DNA of 25,648 bases from Gammaproteobacteria bacterium (GTDB lineage Bacteria > Pseudomonadota > Gammaproteobacteria > Chromatiales > Chromatiaceae): positions 1-25,648 of the forward strand of contig VMDJ01000021.1 of assembly GCA_008080925.1 (NCBI GenBank), read 5' to 3'. The position numbers and the translations under genes are program-made. Shown here piece after piece: positions 1-7,847 of the stretch (position 1 is its first letter; each line of letters opens with the position of its first letter). The notes under the pieces were generated by a model that saw nothing but the letters and a program-made list of their open reading frames with translations, did not search any database and had not been told where the DNA came from.

Positions 1-1340
1 TCACCGCACATGAAGATCACCATTCAGGTGTTAAAGCGCATCATGCAAGTAAAGCGGCCGGGGCAGATTTTCTCCGTGATGATTCCAGTCGTTATGCCCA
101 GTTGTTTAAGCAACATGAAGCGGGTGGTGAATGGCGGGGGGAACGCCAGCGATTACGTTGGGATATTTTGGATGCCTTTGCTGAAGCAGCACATCAAATC
201 GGCATCCCCAAGGTAGATGATTTCAATACAGGTAATAACGAAGGTGTTTCATTTTTTGAAGTGAATCAACGTAAAGGGTGGCGATGGAATACCAGTAAAG
301 CCTTCTTACGTGAGATACAAGGTAAGCGTCCAAACCTCACGGTGATGACAAACACGCAAGTGAAAAAGCTCATCACGCAAAAAAGTGATGGGGCTTTGCG
401 TTGTTCCGGATTGCTTGTTGAAACGACGCAAGGTGAGATTCAGCTCACAGCCAATGATTCGGTGATTCTCAGTGCGGGCGCAGTGGGTTCTCCGCAAATC
501 CTTGAGTTATCCGGTCTTGGCCAAGCGGACCGATTACGTGCACTCGATATACCGGTAGTTACTGATCTGCCGGGTGTGGGTGAGGGCTTGCAAGATCACT
601 TACAGATTCGATCTGTGTATAAAGTGAACAACGTCAAAACACTAAATACGATTGCAAATAGTTGGCTAGGAAAAATCTCCATTGCGATGGAGTATGCCTT
701 CAAGCGCAGTGGGCCGATGAGTATGGCGCCCTCGCAGCTAGGTGCGTTTACTCGCAGTAGCGATGATTATCAGTGGCCAAATATTGAATACCATGTGCAG
801 CCGCTAAGCTTAGATGCCTTTGGCGAGCCTTTGCATCCTTATCCAGCGATTACGGCTAGCGTATGTAATCTCAACCCAAGTAGTCGTGGGCATGTGCATA
901 TTGATCAGCCAGATCATCGCCAATCGCCCAAAATTGTGACCAATTACCTTAGTACGGATGAAGACCGTAAGGTCGCTGCGGATTCCTTGCGCGTTACTCG
1001 AAAGATTGTTGAGCAATCGGCGCTTTCACCCTATCAGCCGGAAGAGTTGAAGCCGGGCATGCAATATCAAACGGATGAGGAGCTTGCGCGTGTTGCAGGT
1101 GATATCGGCACTACGATTTTCCATCCTGTTGGTACAGCGAGGATGGGGCGTGTAGATGACCCGCAAGCGGTAACTGACCCACGTCTTCGTGTGCGTGATG
1201 GTCAGGGTGGGGTGATCAAAGGGCTTCGATTAGTTGATGCGAGTGTGATGCCGACAATCACCAGCGGGAATACGAATAGTCCCACACTGATGATTGCCGA
1301 GAAGGCTGCGCAGTGGATTGCGCAAGAGGATTGGGATTAA
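1..1340 (+). CDS. GMC-family FAD oxidoreductase (choline/alcohol dehydrogenase-like), 5' end cut by window edge
   Basis: The frame is open from base 3 through the left edge, so the TTG at 102 is internal and the N-terminal FAD-binding GxGxxG part lies outside the window. What remains is about 445 residues of a GMC oxidoreductase, normally 530-560. The stretch GGEWRGERQRLRW, then DDFNTGNNEGVSFFEVNQRKGWRW, is typical of the BetA/alcohol dehydrogenase branch. The C-terminus carries both active-site signatures: FHPVGTARMG (catalytic His) and SGNTNSPTLMIAEKAA (partner His/Asn position and FAD contact). These enzymes oxidise alcohols to aldehydes with FAD; the substrate cannot be read from the sequence. 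Its stop overlaps the stop of the convergent MerR gene through a shared TTAA. It faces the lipid locus and need not belong to it. Family certain, substrate unknown. Confidence 0.93.
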   Translation, partial: TAHEDHHSGVKAHHASKAAGADFLRDDSSRYAQLFKQHEAGGEWRGERQRLRWDILDAFAEAAHQIGIPKVDDFNTGNNEGVSFFEVNQRKGWRWNTSKAFLREIQGKRPNLTVMTNTQVKKLITQKSDGALRCSGLLVETTQGEIQLTANDSVILSAGAVGSPQILELSGLGQADRLRALDIPVVTDLPGVGEGLQDHLQIRSVYKVNNVKTLNTIANSWLGKISIAMEYAFKRSGPMSMAPSQLGAFTRSSDDYQWPNIEYHVQPLSLDAFGEPLHPYPAITASVCNLNPSSRGHVHIDQPDHRQSPKIVTNYLSTDEDRKVAADSLRVTRKIVEQSALSPYQPEELKPGMQYQTDEELARVAGDIGTTIFHPVGTARMGRVDDPQAVTDPRLRVRDGQGGVIKGLRLVDASVMPTITSGNTNSPTLMIAEKAAQWIAQEDWD

Positions 1341-2308
1341 ACCAACTTATTGGTGTCGATATTCTCGACTTCAGCCAGCTTTTCTAACGCCACTTCCATT
1401 AACCAACGGGCTTTCGCTGTCATGATGTGCAAATAGCTATGCAATGCCGCGTCTTGTGGCGAATCATTTTCACATTCAGTGCTGTATTGCTCGAAAGCAA
1501 CCAAGGTTTCAATGATGGATGATAGGTGGTGTGGGCACTCACACTTCAATGCCGAAGTCATCTGCGACAACTTAGCCAACTGTTGCGAGCTGAACTGACG
1601 CTTTGGCGCGGGTTCGGTTAGAACCGTATCAGGTTGGAATACAGAAGGTGACCAGTCGACTTGATGTGGCATGTTGCCAGCACACATCTGCCAAATATGA
1701 TCAATAGAAACGGGCGCACGCTCGGTGGTGATCTGTAAGCGCTTCATCTGGCGCAAGATGATTGATGGTGCAAACGCATAAATGACGATGATGTTGTCGT
1801 AACGTTTTTGCAGTGTTTCATCTTGCAGCTTCTTAACGATGGTGCGATCTAAGAATGGGAATTCAATCACCAGCGTTTGACAGCAAGTGTCGTCTTCCAT
1901 GAATGAATCAAGATCAGTGTAGGTTCCCGCAAGCTCCAAGCCGTCTGGCATTTGAGCGGTGTTGTTGGCACGAACAGTAATGGCCTGACCAACAATACAC
2001 ACATCATGGCGACCACTACCAATCTCAGGCAGGTTGTGAGGACGAGCACGTGATAAGCGATCGTTAAGTTCGCGAGTATCGAGATTTGCCACGGTGCTAA
2101 TGGCGTGGCCTTGATCCACAAGGGCTTTGATCATAGTGAGTCGATTGACATCCGCTTGGCTGTACAAGCGACCACCTTTCTCGGTGCGCTGTGGGTCAAC
2201 TAAATGATAGCGACGCTCCCATATACGCAATGTGTCTGCAGGGATGCCAGTGAGGCGCGAAACGGCGCCAATGCGGTAGACGTTATCCATAAGTACAGAG
2301 TTTGTCAT
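1337..2308 (-). CDS. MerR-family transcriptional regulator, LitR-like without a cobalamin site
   Basis: A 323-residue DNA-binding regulator. Residues 11-80 are a MerR winged helix-turn-helix (YRIGAVSRLTGIPADTLRIW, then an arm with GGRLYSQADVNRL). Residues about 102-205 alternate strand and helix like a B12-binding Rossmann fold, but I find no DxHxxG cobalamin-ligand motif. Residues 250-310 hold a Cys/His patch, CECPHH (C256, C258, H260, H261), and a helical tail. This layout resembles the class II LitR proteins reported from Pseudomonas putida, which lack the adenosyl-B12 site and act in light responses; the assignment is inference. Start: ATG at 2308 with GAGGT eight bases upstream; an internal ATG at 2290 is possible. 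It is last in the operon gpx - SDR - NTF2 - merR, 24 bases behind the NTF2 gene. A TTGTAC half-site at 2313-2318 overlaps its ribosome-binding region. Confidence 0.9.
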   Translation of the reverse strand: MTNSVLMDNVYRIGAVSRLTGIPADTLRIWERRYHLVDPQRTEKGGRLYSQADVNRLTMIKALVDQGHAISTVANLDTRELNDRLSRARPHNLPEIGSGRHDVCIVGQAITVRANNTAQMPDGLELAGTYTDLDSFMEDDTCCQTLVIEFPFLDRTIVKKLQDETLQKRYDNIIVIYAFAPSIILRQMKRLQITTERAPVSIDHIWQMCAGNMPHQVDWSPSVFQPDTVLTEPAPKRQFSSQQLAKLSQMTSALKCECPHHLSSIIETLVAFEQYSTECENDSPQDAALHSYLHIMTAKARWLMEVALEKLAEVENIDTNKLV

Positions 2309-2332
2309 AGTTTTGTACCTCGATCCTAAACG

Positions 2333-2785
2333 TTATTGAGAGAGTTGCTCGGAGTGGATTTGTGCAGATTTGTCGGCGCACAAACGGTTTAAAAGCCAAC
2401 GAGTTGGCGCTTTAGTTGGTTTCACCTCAGCGAATAAGCGACTTGCGCTATCCCAGTAGTCGATGTGCTCATCAATCAACTGAGTATCGCCAAGGTGAAT
2501 TTGGGTCATGCCATCAATTACCAATGCTTTATTGGTATCTGGTTGGAAGTCCCAACGTAAATAGTGATAGTGATCACTTTGGGCATGATCAATGATGGTG
2601 AATTTCGTGCGAGGAAAGTTATCCATCATGTGAGTAAAGATGTGTTTGATCGCGTTAACGCCGCGCACATGATTGAACGGGTCGCGAAACAGTGCGTTAG
2701 CCTCGAACATTTGATCGAACTGCTCGATACCTTCACGAGTGACGTTTTCACAAAACGTTTTGTATTTGTTAAGCGCTTCACTCAT
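2333..2785 (-). CDS. NTF2/SnoaL-like protein of the lipid-stress locus
   Basis: A 150-residue protein with the alpha+beta cone pattern of the NTF2-like/SnoaL superfamily: an N-terminal helix, FRDPFNHVRG near residues 33-42, then beta-strands ending in a HIDYWD motif near residues 107-112. Members of this fold bind or isomerise small hydrophobic substrates; nothing here fixes the ligand. The FRDPFN...HIDYWD type regularly accompanies SDR, amine-oxidase-like and cyclopropane-synthase-like genes in light or singlet-oxygen stress clusters (family knowledge). Its ATG overlaps the end of the upstream SDR gene by eight bases (ATGAGTGA), with AAGGTG upstream, so translation is probably coupled. No signal peptide or membrane segment is seen, so it is likely cytoplasmic. 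Confidence 0.85.
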   Translation of the reverse strand: MSEALNKYKTFCENVTREGIEQFDQMFEANALFRDPFNHVRGVNAIKHIFTHMMDNFPRTKFTIIDHAQSDHYHYLRWDFQPDTNKALVIDGMTQIHLGDTQLIDEHIDYWDSASRLFAEVKPTKAPTRWLLNRLCADKSAQIHSEQLSQ

Positions 2786-3524
2786 GACGTAACACCTTGC
2801 GCTTGATTACGCCAAAAAAGAGCTGGTCAGGCAGCATGCGAAGCAAACGTAACGGCCAAGTGAGTGCGCGGGGAAAGTTGATGTCGAAACGTTTGCTATT
2901 CAGTAAGCCATCAAGAATCTCTTTGGCGGCCTCTTCTGGTTCTAATAAGAAGGGCATTTCAAAATCGTTACGATCGGTTAAACGAGTTTTAACGAAACCT
3001 GGGTTAACGACACGAATATCGATACCCATCTCAGCGAGTTCAGGTCTTAACGACTCTGCGAGATTTACCAACGCAGCTTTAGGTGCGCTATAAGCACCGC
3101 CATTCGGTAAGCCACGGTAGCTAGAAGCGCTCGCGTTGAGTGCAATGGTGCCGCCATGGCCTTTCATCAAGGGGATGACGTTCTCGAGCAAGTAGCATGC
3201 AGAGAGGTAGTTGGTTTTGTTTAAACGCTCGCATAGCTCGGCATTAAAGCGAGACGCCGGCATCTGTTCGTAATCACCAACATTAAAGATAATCAAATCA
3301 GGACGCTGATGCTGGAAGACAAATTGCGTTGCGTTATTTACCGCATCACGATCGGTTGCATCACACGGAATGCACTGAGCTTCAACTGCTTCACAAAGCG
3401 GCTGTAGGGTATTGGGCGTACGGGCACTTAATGCGAGTGACCAACCGGCTTTATGCAGTTGCTCGCTGAGCGCGCGGCCAATCCCATGGCTGGCGCCAAA
3501 GACCCACGCGTGACCCGCTTTCAT
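2778..3524 (-). CDS. Short-chain dehydrogenase/reductase
   Basis: A 248-residue classical SDR. The nucleotide-binding motif GASHGIG is at residues 10-16, NASASS (catalytic Ser region) at 130-135, and the catalytic YxxxK is Y145-S-A-P-K149, followed by NPGFVKT near 174-180. This gives an NAD(P)-dependent oxidoreductase, probably acting on a hydroxyl/keto substrate in lipid metabolism judged by its neighbours. The ATG at 3524 shares one base with the stop of the upstream gpx gene (TAATG), with GGAGG about ten bases before, so it is coupled to gpx; its own stop overlaps the NTF2 gene. Full length for the family, no defects. The exact substrate cannot be deduced. Confidence 0.92.
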   Translation of the reverse strand: MKAGHAWVFGASHGIGRALSEQLHKAGWSLALSARTPNTLQPLCEAVEAQCIPCDATDRDAVNNATQFVFQHQRPDLIIFNVGDYEQMPASRFNAELCERLNKTNYLSACYLLENVIPLMKGHGGTIALNASASSYRGLPNGGAYSAPKAALVNLAESLRPELAEMGIDIRVVNPGFVKTRLTDRNDFEMPFLLEPEEAAKEILDGLLNSKRFDINFPRALTWPLRLLRMLPDQLFFGVIKRKVLRHE

Positions 3525-4069
3525 TAGAGCGCTGCCTCCACGGCTTTGCGTAACTTGTTGCTGTCACCCGATGTCCAGCTGAGATAGCTGTCGATGACTT
3601 TGCCGTCACGACCGATTAGGTATTTATGGAAGTTCCACTTAGGCGTGCTGTTGGCCTCTTTAGCGAGCTGCTTATAAAAAGGATGCGCATCTTTACCTTT
3701 GACCTTGATCTTTTCGAACATGGGGAAGGTCACACCATAATTAACTTGGCAAAAGCTCGCGATCTTGTCTGAGTTGTTGAATTCCTGACCGCCAAAATCG
3801 CCAGAAGGGAAGCCAAGTACTTCAAAACCTTGGTCTTTTTTGTCTTTATAAAGCTTCTCGAGAGACTCGAATTGCGGGGTAAAGCCGCACTGACTCGCGG
3901 TATTCACGACTAAAAGCACCTTTCCCTCGTACTGGCTTAGCTCCACGGCCTCAGATTTGCCCAAAGGCTTGATGCTGTGTCCAAGAACGTATTGTTCATC
4001 TTGTCCAATAACTGTCTGGCTCATGAGTGCCCCAATGAGTAATAACCCTGCTTTTGTCTGTATTTTCAT
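3524..4069 (-). CDS. Glutathione peroxidase family protein, probably exported
   Basis: A thiol (Cys-type) peroxidase that reduces hydrogen peroxide and lipid hydroperoxides using glutathione or thioredoxin. Numbered from ATG 4069 (181 residues), the catalytic set is visible: Cys61 in NTASQCGFTP, Gln95 in GDFGGQE, and Trp145-Asn146 in WNFHKYLIGRDG. Cys107 in FCQVNYGVTF is the usual resolving-Cys position. The N-terminus MKIQTKAGLLLIGALMSQ looks like a signal peptide (basic residues, hydrophobic stretch, small residues), suggesting periplasmic location. An in-frame ATG at 4084 is the alternative start; neither has a strong ribosome-binding site. It is first gene of the minus-strand arm, starting next to the inverted repeat at 4096-4117. 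A lipid-peroxide scavenger fits a locus that modifies unsaturated membrane lipids. Confidence 0.93.
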   Translation of the reverse strand: MKIQTKAGLLLIGALMSQTVIGQDEQYVLGHSIKPLGKSEAVELSQYEGKVLLVVNTASQCGFTPQFESLEKLYKDKKDQGFEVLGFPSGDFGGQEFNNSDKIASFCQVNYGVTFPMFEKIKVKGKDAHPFYKQLAKEANSTPKWNFHKYLIGRDGKVIDSYLSWTSGDSNKLRKAVEAAL

Positions 4070-4095
4070 ATCGAAAACTTGCATGTGTTAAAAGT

Positions 4096-4117
4096 TTGTA
4101 CGAATATAGTGGTACAA
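4096..4117. promoter_or_regulatory. Perfect inverted repeat TTGTAC-N10-GTACAA, candidate MerR operator
   Basis: Six-base perfect arms at 4096-4101 and 4112-4117 with a ten-base AT-rich centre. It is the only such full palindrome I noticed and lies in the sole intergenic space between the two divergent arms (gpx to the left, FAD oxidoreductase to the right). TTGTAC-type dyads are the kind of site bound by MerR-family LitR/CarH light regulators (from memory of that family). The arm GTACAA read leftwards gives TTGTAC, a possible -35 for the gpx arm, but no convincing -10 is seen on either side. The link to the MerR at 1337-2308 is inference. Confidence 0.55.
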
Positions 4118-4172
4118 GATTTCAAAAAGTTCAACCTTTGTTTAGCTTTTTTATTTGGACAACGCATAAAAC

Positions 4173-5516
4173 ATGAACAAAAAAGACGTCCTTATTATTG
4201 GTGGTGGAGTGAGCGGGCTCTCGGCCGCCTGGTTTTTAAAGGATTTGGCCAACGTGACTTTGGTCGAGTCAGATGCACGTTTAGGCGGGCATGCGAACAC
4301 GGTCACTCACAGTGAAGCGGGTCGTCAGGTTGCAGTGGATACCGGTTACATGGTGTTTAACCGTCCCAACTATCCATTGCTGAGCAAATGGTTCGATGAC
4401 TTGGGTGTTGAGACTTATCCAACAGACATGTCTTTCTCGGTATCGATGCGTCCAAACGGCGTGGAATATAACGGTAGCGATTTTAATGGTTTGTTTGCAC
4501 AGCGCCGGAACCTGGTTAGTCCACGTTTTCATCGGATGATTCGCGACATTCTGCGTTTCAACAAAACAGCGACAAGTGAGTTGCGTAATGACGTAATCCA
4601 TCCTGAGCAAACCTTGGCTGAATATTTAGAGATGCATAACTTCTCCAGGGAGCTGCGCCAGCACTATCTACTCCCTATGGCAGCGGCTATTTGGTCATCA
4701 CCGGTAGAGGCCGTGGCACATTTCTCAGCACGATCGCTCATTCGTTTTTTTGATAACCACGGCTTGATGCAACTTAAAGACCGTCCAAAGTGGGAAACGG
4801 TGGTTAATGGCTCGCAAAGTTATGTGAAAAAGGTGGCTGCACATTTAGGTGAAAGAGTACTTCTCGGGGATTCTGCAGTTGCCGCTATTCGTGAAGGCAA
4901 ACAATGGTCTGTCGAATTAGCGTCAGGTAAGCAGCTTCGTGCTGACGAGTTGGTAATGGCCTGTCACTCCGATCAAGCAGGTCGGATTGTAAAAACGCAA
5001 AGCCCCGCACAACGACTGGTTCTTGATAGCGTGGCTTATCAAACCAATATCGCTGTTCTTCATAATGACGAAGCACTGATGCCAAAGCGAAAAGCGGCAT
5101 GGAGTTCTTGGAATTATCTGGGTGAACAGCGAGATGCAGCTGACCCAAGTGTTAGTGTGACCTATTGGATGAACTCGCTGCAGAATCTGAACACGAAAAC
5201 CAATTACTTTGTCACCTTGAACCCAGTGCTTGAGCCAGAGCAGAGCAAGATTATTCAACGAATTGAATATGCACACCCTGTTTTCGATAGCGACAGTGAA
5301 GCGCGATTAAAGTCACTGCCATTAGTACAAGGTGAAAATCATTTGTGGTTTGCCGGTGCATGGACGGGGTATGGCTTTCATGAGGACGGTATGCGCTCTG
5401 GAGTAGAAGTCGCGCATGCGATTTCTGGAGGCAAGGCGCTAGATCCAGCATGGTTGAAGGCCTTGCTCGCATCGCGTGATTTGATTGAGCAAAAAAAGGA
5501 TAAGGCCGCTGCATGA
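4173..5516 (+). CDS. FAD-dependent oxidoreductase, flavin amine oxidase-like (lipid-modification cluster)
   Basis: A 447-residue flavoprotein. The dinucleotide-binding fold opens the protein (DVLIIGGGVSGLSAAWFL, GGGVSG at residues 10-15), followed by LVESDARLGGHANTV, the second FAD contact. The C-terminal flavin motif is FAGAWTGYGFHEDGMRSG near residues 408-426. This NAD(P)-binding/amine-oxidase-like group is the standard partner of DUF1365 and cyclopropane-synthase-family genes; homologues in alphaproteobacteria take part in making methylated or furan fatty acids, as desaturase or oxygenation steps. I cannot tell which step this one does. It heads the five-gene plus-strand operon and ends in a four-base ATGA overlap with the DUF1365 gene. 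The ribosome-binding site is weak. No membrane segment; likely acts at the inner membrane surface. Confidence 0.9.
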   Translation: MNKKDVLIIGGGVSGLSAAWFLKDLANVTLVESDARLGGHANTVTHSEAGRQVAVDTGYMVFNRPNYPLLSKWFDDLGVETYPTDMSFSVSMRPNGVEYNGSDFNGLFAQRRNLVSPRFHRMIRDILRFNKTATSELRNDVIHPEQTLAEYLEMHNFSRELRQHYLLPMAAAIWSSPVEAVAHFSARSLIRFFDNHGLMQLKDRPKWETVVNGSQSYVKKVAAHLGERVLLGDSAVAAIREGKQWSVELASGKQLRADELVMACHSDQAGRIVKTQSPAQRLVLDSVAYQTNIAVLHNDEALMPKRKAAWSSWNYLGEQRDAADPSVSVTYWMNSLQNLNTKTNYFVTLNPVLEPEQSKIIQRIEYAHPVFDSDSEARLKSLPLVQGENHLWFAGAWTGYGFHEDGMRSGVEVAHAISGGKALDPAWLKALLASRDLIEQKKDKAAA

Positions 5517-6265
5517 TCAAACAGTGTCTCTATCCCTGTTCTGTGATGCATCGCCGTTATGGCGATTTAGGCTATCGCTTTAATTACGACATTTTTACGG
5601 CCTTATTCGATATCGACTCATTACAAGAATCGAGTCGACAATCACGTTGGTTTTCACTCAATCGTTGGAACTTGATTAGCCTGAGAGCGAAAGACCATTT
5701 GCCAGTAGGGGAGCAGGATTTCCGCGCATGGGTTGAGCGTTGCTTAGTTGAAAAAGGTTTTCAAAAACCACACAAGATCTTCTTGTTGGCGATGCCTCGA
5801 GTATTAGGGCTTGTGTTCAATCCATTGAGTGTTTGGTTCTGTTTGGATGAAAAAGATCAGCCGGTTGCGATCTTATGTGAAGTTCGTAACACCTTTGGTG
5901 AGAAGCACGTCTATCTTCTCGATGGAGATCGAAAGTGGCCTGTGCAAACAGGTAGTGAAAAGATTTTTCATGTTTCTCCCTTTATGGATCTTAAAGGAGG
6001 CTATGCCTTCTCCTTTCATCAGCCTGATGAAAAATTACGCCTAAGTATTTTGCTTAATGACAAACAGTTGCCGAAGCTAAGCGCAACGCAGACCGGGCGT
6101 TCGGTTGAATTCTGCGATACGCAAATTCTTAAGCAAGTTTTTCGTTTTCCATTTTTAGCAGTCAAAGTTCTCGGCGCCATTCATTGGCATGCCTTGAAGC
6201 TTTGGCTAAAGGGTGCGCGTTTTCATCGCAAGCCCGCACCGCCAATGATTGAGGTATCTAAATGA
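5513..6265 (+). CDS. DUF1365 family protein
   Basis: A 250-residue DUF1365 protein, recognised from the opening YPCSVMHRRYGDLGYRFNYD, the central FNPLSVWFCLD and the EVRNTFGEKHVYLL block that follows, and HVSPFMDLKGGYAF. Members nearly always lie between an amine-oxidase-like flavoprotein and a cyclopropane-synthase-family methyltransferase, as here, and have been drawn into fatty-acid modification by that context; the chemistry is not established to my knowledge. Start and stop both overlap neighbours by four bases (ATGA), so the three genes are translated together. Several His, Cys and Asp residues are present but I cannot assign a cofactor site. Family call firm, function unknown. Confidence 0.9.
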   Translation: MIKQCLYPCSVMHRRYGDLGYRFNYDIFTALFDIDSLQESSRQSRWFSLNRWNLISLRAKDHLPVGEQDFRAWVERCLVEKGFQKPHKIFLLAMPRVLGLVFNPLSVWFCLDEKDQPVAILCEVRNTFGEKHVYLLDGDRKWPVQTGSEKIFHVSPFMDLKGGYAFSFHQPDEKLRLSILLNDKQLPKLSATQTGRSVEFCDTQILKQVFRFPFLAVKVLGAIHWHALKLWLKGARFHRKPAPPMIEVSK

Positions 6266-7485
6266 ATACTCGTGTTTCATCACTGAACATCCCGCACGTA
6301 AAACAGCGTGATAAAGCGAGCTTTATCCAAGCAAAAATCATTAACTGGTTTGCAAAGATTCAAACAGGTACTTTGATGATTGAGTTTGAAGATTACGCCC
6401 AAAAGATCAAAGCAGATGATTTGTCACTGATTGGACATATCAAGATTGATAATCCAATCAAGTTTGCTTCACGAGTCTTGTTTTCGGGAGATATTGGTTT
6501 TGCTGAGTCCTTCATGGCAGGCGAGTGGCATTCTGAAGATCTGTCATCCACGCTTGAACTGATTGCAACCAATTTAGATTACATCAATGCAGAAGAACGT
6601 CACCCAGTTGCAGCTTGGCTGGCTAAGCGGTTGCATCATTCTCGCGGTAACACTTTATTGGGAAGTCGTAAAAACATATCGGCACATTACGATTTAGGTA
6701 ACGCTTTCTACGCTCGATGGTTGGATAACACCATGAGTTACTCCTCAGCAGTGTTTGATGGCGTGATGGATTTGGAGATGGCGCAGACCGAAAAGTACCG
6801 CCGTATTTTTAATCTTGCTGGCATTCAGCCACATCAGCGTGTCCTTGAGATTGGCTGTGGTTGGGGCGGCTTTGCTGAGTTTGCAGCACAAAGGAATGCG
6901 AATGTCGTCGGCCTGACTTTGTCGGAACAGCAGCATAACTACGCCATAGCTCGACTTGAAATGAATGGCCTAGAAGATTTAACCACTATTCGCTTACAAG
7001 ACTACCGTGATGTTGAGGGACAGTTTGATCACATTGTGTCGATTGAGATGTTCGAAGCGGTCGGTAAGGAGTACTGGCAGACTTACTTTGAGGTGTTGAA
7101 AGAGCGTTTGCGTCCAGGTGGCCGTGCGGTATTGCAGATCATTACCATTCGAGAAGATCTTTTTGATGCTTACGAAAAATCACCCGGTGGCTTTATTCAG
7201 AAGTACATCTTCCCGGGCGGCATGTTGCCAACCGAAACACATTTGCGTCGTTTAGCCATTGAGCATGATCTTGATGTGATGCAGGTGGATCGTTATGGCG
7301 AAGATTATGCAGATACCCTACGTGAATGGGATGAGAACTTCTCCGCAGATACCGCGTGGATGGAGTCGCGTGGTTACGATGAGCGTTTCCGCCGTATGTG
7401 GCGCTACTATCTATGTGTATGCGAAGCCGGTTTCCGAGAAGGCATGACTGACGTTATTCACATTTGTTTGCAGAAACCTGAGTGA
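6262..7485 (+). CDS. Cyclopropane-fatty-acyl-phospholipid synthase family methyltransferase
   Basis: A 407-residue SAM-dependent methyltransferase acting on unsaturated chains of membrane phospholipids. The family core is clear: AHYDLGNAFYARWLDNTMSYSSA (residues 141-163), SAM motif VLEIGCGWGG (194-203), LQDYRD, SIEMFEAVG, and FIQKYIFPGGMLP near 311-323. Compared from memory with E. coli Cfa, the bicarbonate ligand Cys139 (MQYSCAY) aligns with Ser162 and His266 (LLHTIG) with Gln292, while Glu239 is kept as Glu265 and the YYL tyrosine remains. The product may therefore be a methyl-branched unsaturated chain, as in UfaM-like enzymes, rather than a cyclopropane. GAGGT precedes the ATG by seven bases. 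It overlaps DUF1365 by four bases and is coupled to DUF393 downstream. Confidence 0.92.
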   Translation: MNTRVSSLNIPHVKQRDKASFIQAKIINWFAKIQTGTLMIEFEDYAQKIKADDLSLIGHIKIDNPIKFASRVLFSGDIGFAESFMAGEWHSEDLSSTLELIATNLDYINAEERHPVAAWLAKRLHHSRGNTLLGSRKNISAHYDLGNAFYARWLDNTMSYSSAVFDGVMDLEMAQTEKYRRIFNLAGIQPHQRVLEIGCGWGGFAEFAAQRNANVVGLTLSEQQHNYAIARLEMNGLEDLTTIRLQDYRDVEGQFDHIVSIEMFEAVGKEYWQTYFEVLKERLRPGGRAVLQIITIREDLFDAYEKSPGGFIQKYIFPGGMLPTETHLRRLAIEHDLDVMQVDRYGEDYADTLREWDENFSADTAWMESRGYDERFRRMWRYYLCVCEAGFREGMTDVIHICLQKPE

Positions 7486-7847
7486 TGCGTGTTGTTGTAC
7501 TTTACGACGGTAAATGCCCCTTATGTTCTCGCGAGATAAGCCATTATCAACGTCGTAAAGATGCAGATAAGATTGATTGGGTTGATGTCACTCGTGACTT
7601 AGATCAGCTTGCTACATTTGGTATTAGCCAAGCCACGGCATTGGCGCGCTTTCATGTTCGAGATGACTTGGGTAATTGGCAGACGGGTGCGGCAGGTTTT
7701 GTCTTGCTGTGGTCCCAATTGCCAGCTTATCGTTGGTTAGCTGGCACTGTGAAGACACTGCATTTGTTGCCTGTACTTGAATGGGGTTATGTACGCTTCT
7801 TGCGTTGGCGAAATCGCAAGTCATGCGATGAGAAAACCTGTGGCTAA
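7485..7847 (+). CDS. DUF393 (DCC) thiol-disulfide oxidoreductase-like protein
   Basis: A 120-residue DUF393 protein. The family signature is at the N-terminus: VVLYDGKCPLCSREI, with D8 and the C11-P-L-C14 pair of a thioredoxin-like fold. The GFVLLWSQLPAYRWLA segment in the second half is also typical, and the basic tail (RWRNRKS) follows. Members are proposed thiol-disulfide oxidoreductases; some associate with membranes. The ATG at 7485 shares a base with the cfa-family stop (TGATG); a GTG at 7482 in frame is the alternative. As fourth gene of the operon it may handle redox upkeep of the flavoprotein or methyltransferase, which is inference. Confidence 0.88.
   Translation: MRVVVLYDGKCPLCSREISHYQRRKDADKIDWVDVTRDLDQLATFGISQATALARFHVRDDLGNWQTGAAGFVLLWSQLPAYRWLAGTVKTLHLLPVLEWGYVRFLRWRNRKSCDEKTCG

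Noticed and set aside
102..104. TTG as start of the GMC oxidoreductase
   Set aside because: The same frame is open to the left edge and encodes family-like sequence, so the gene is simply truncated.
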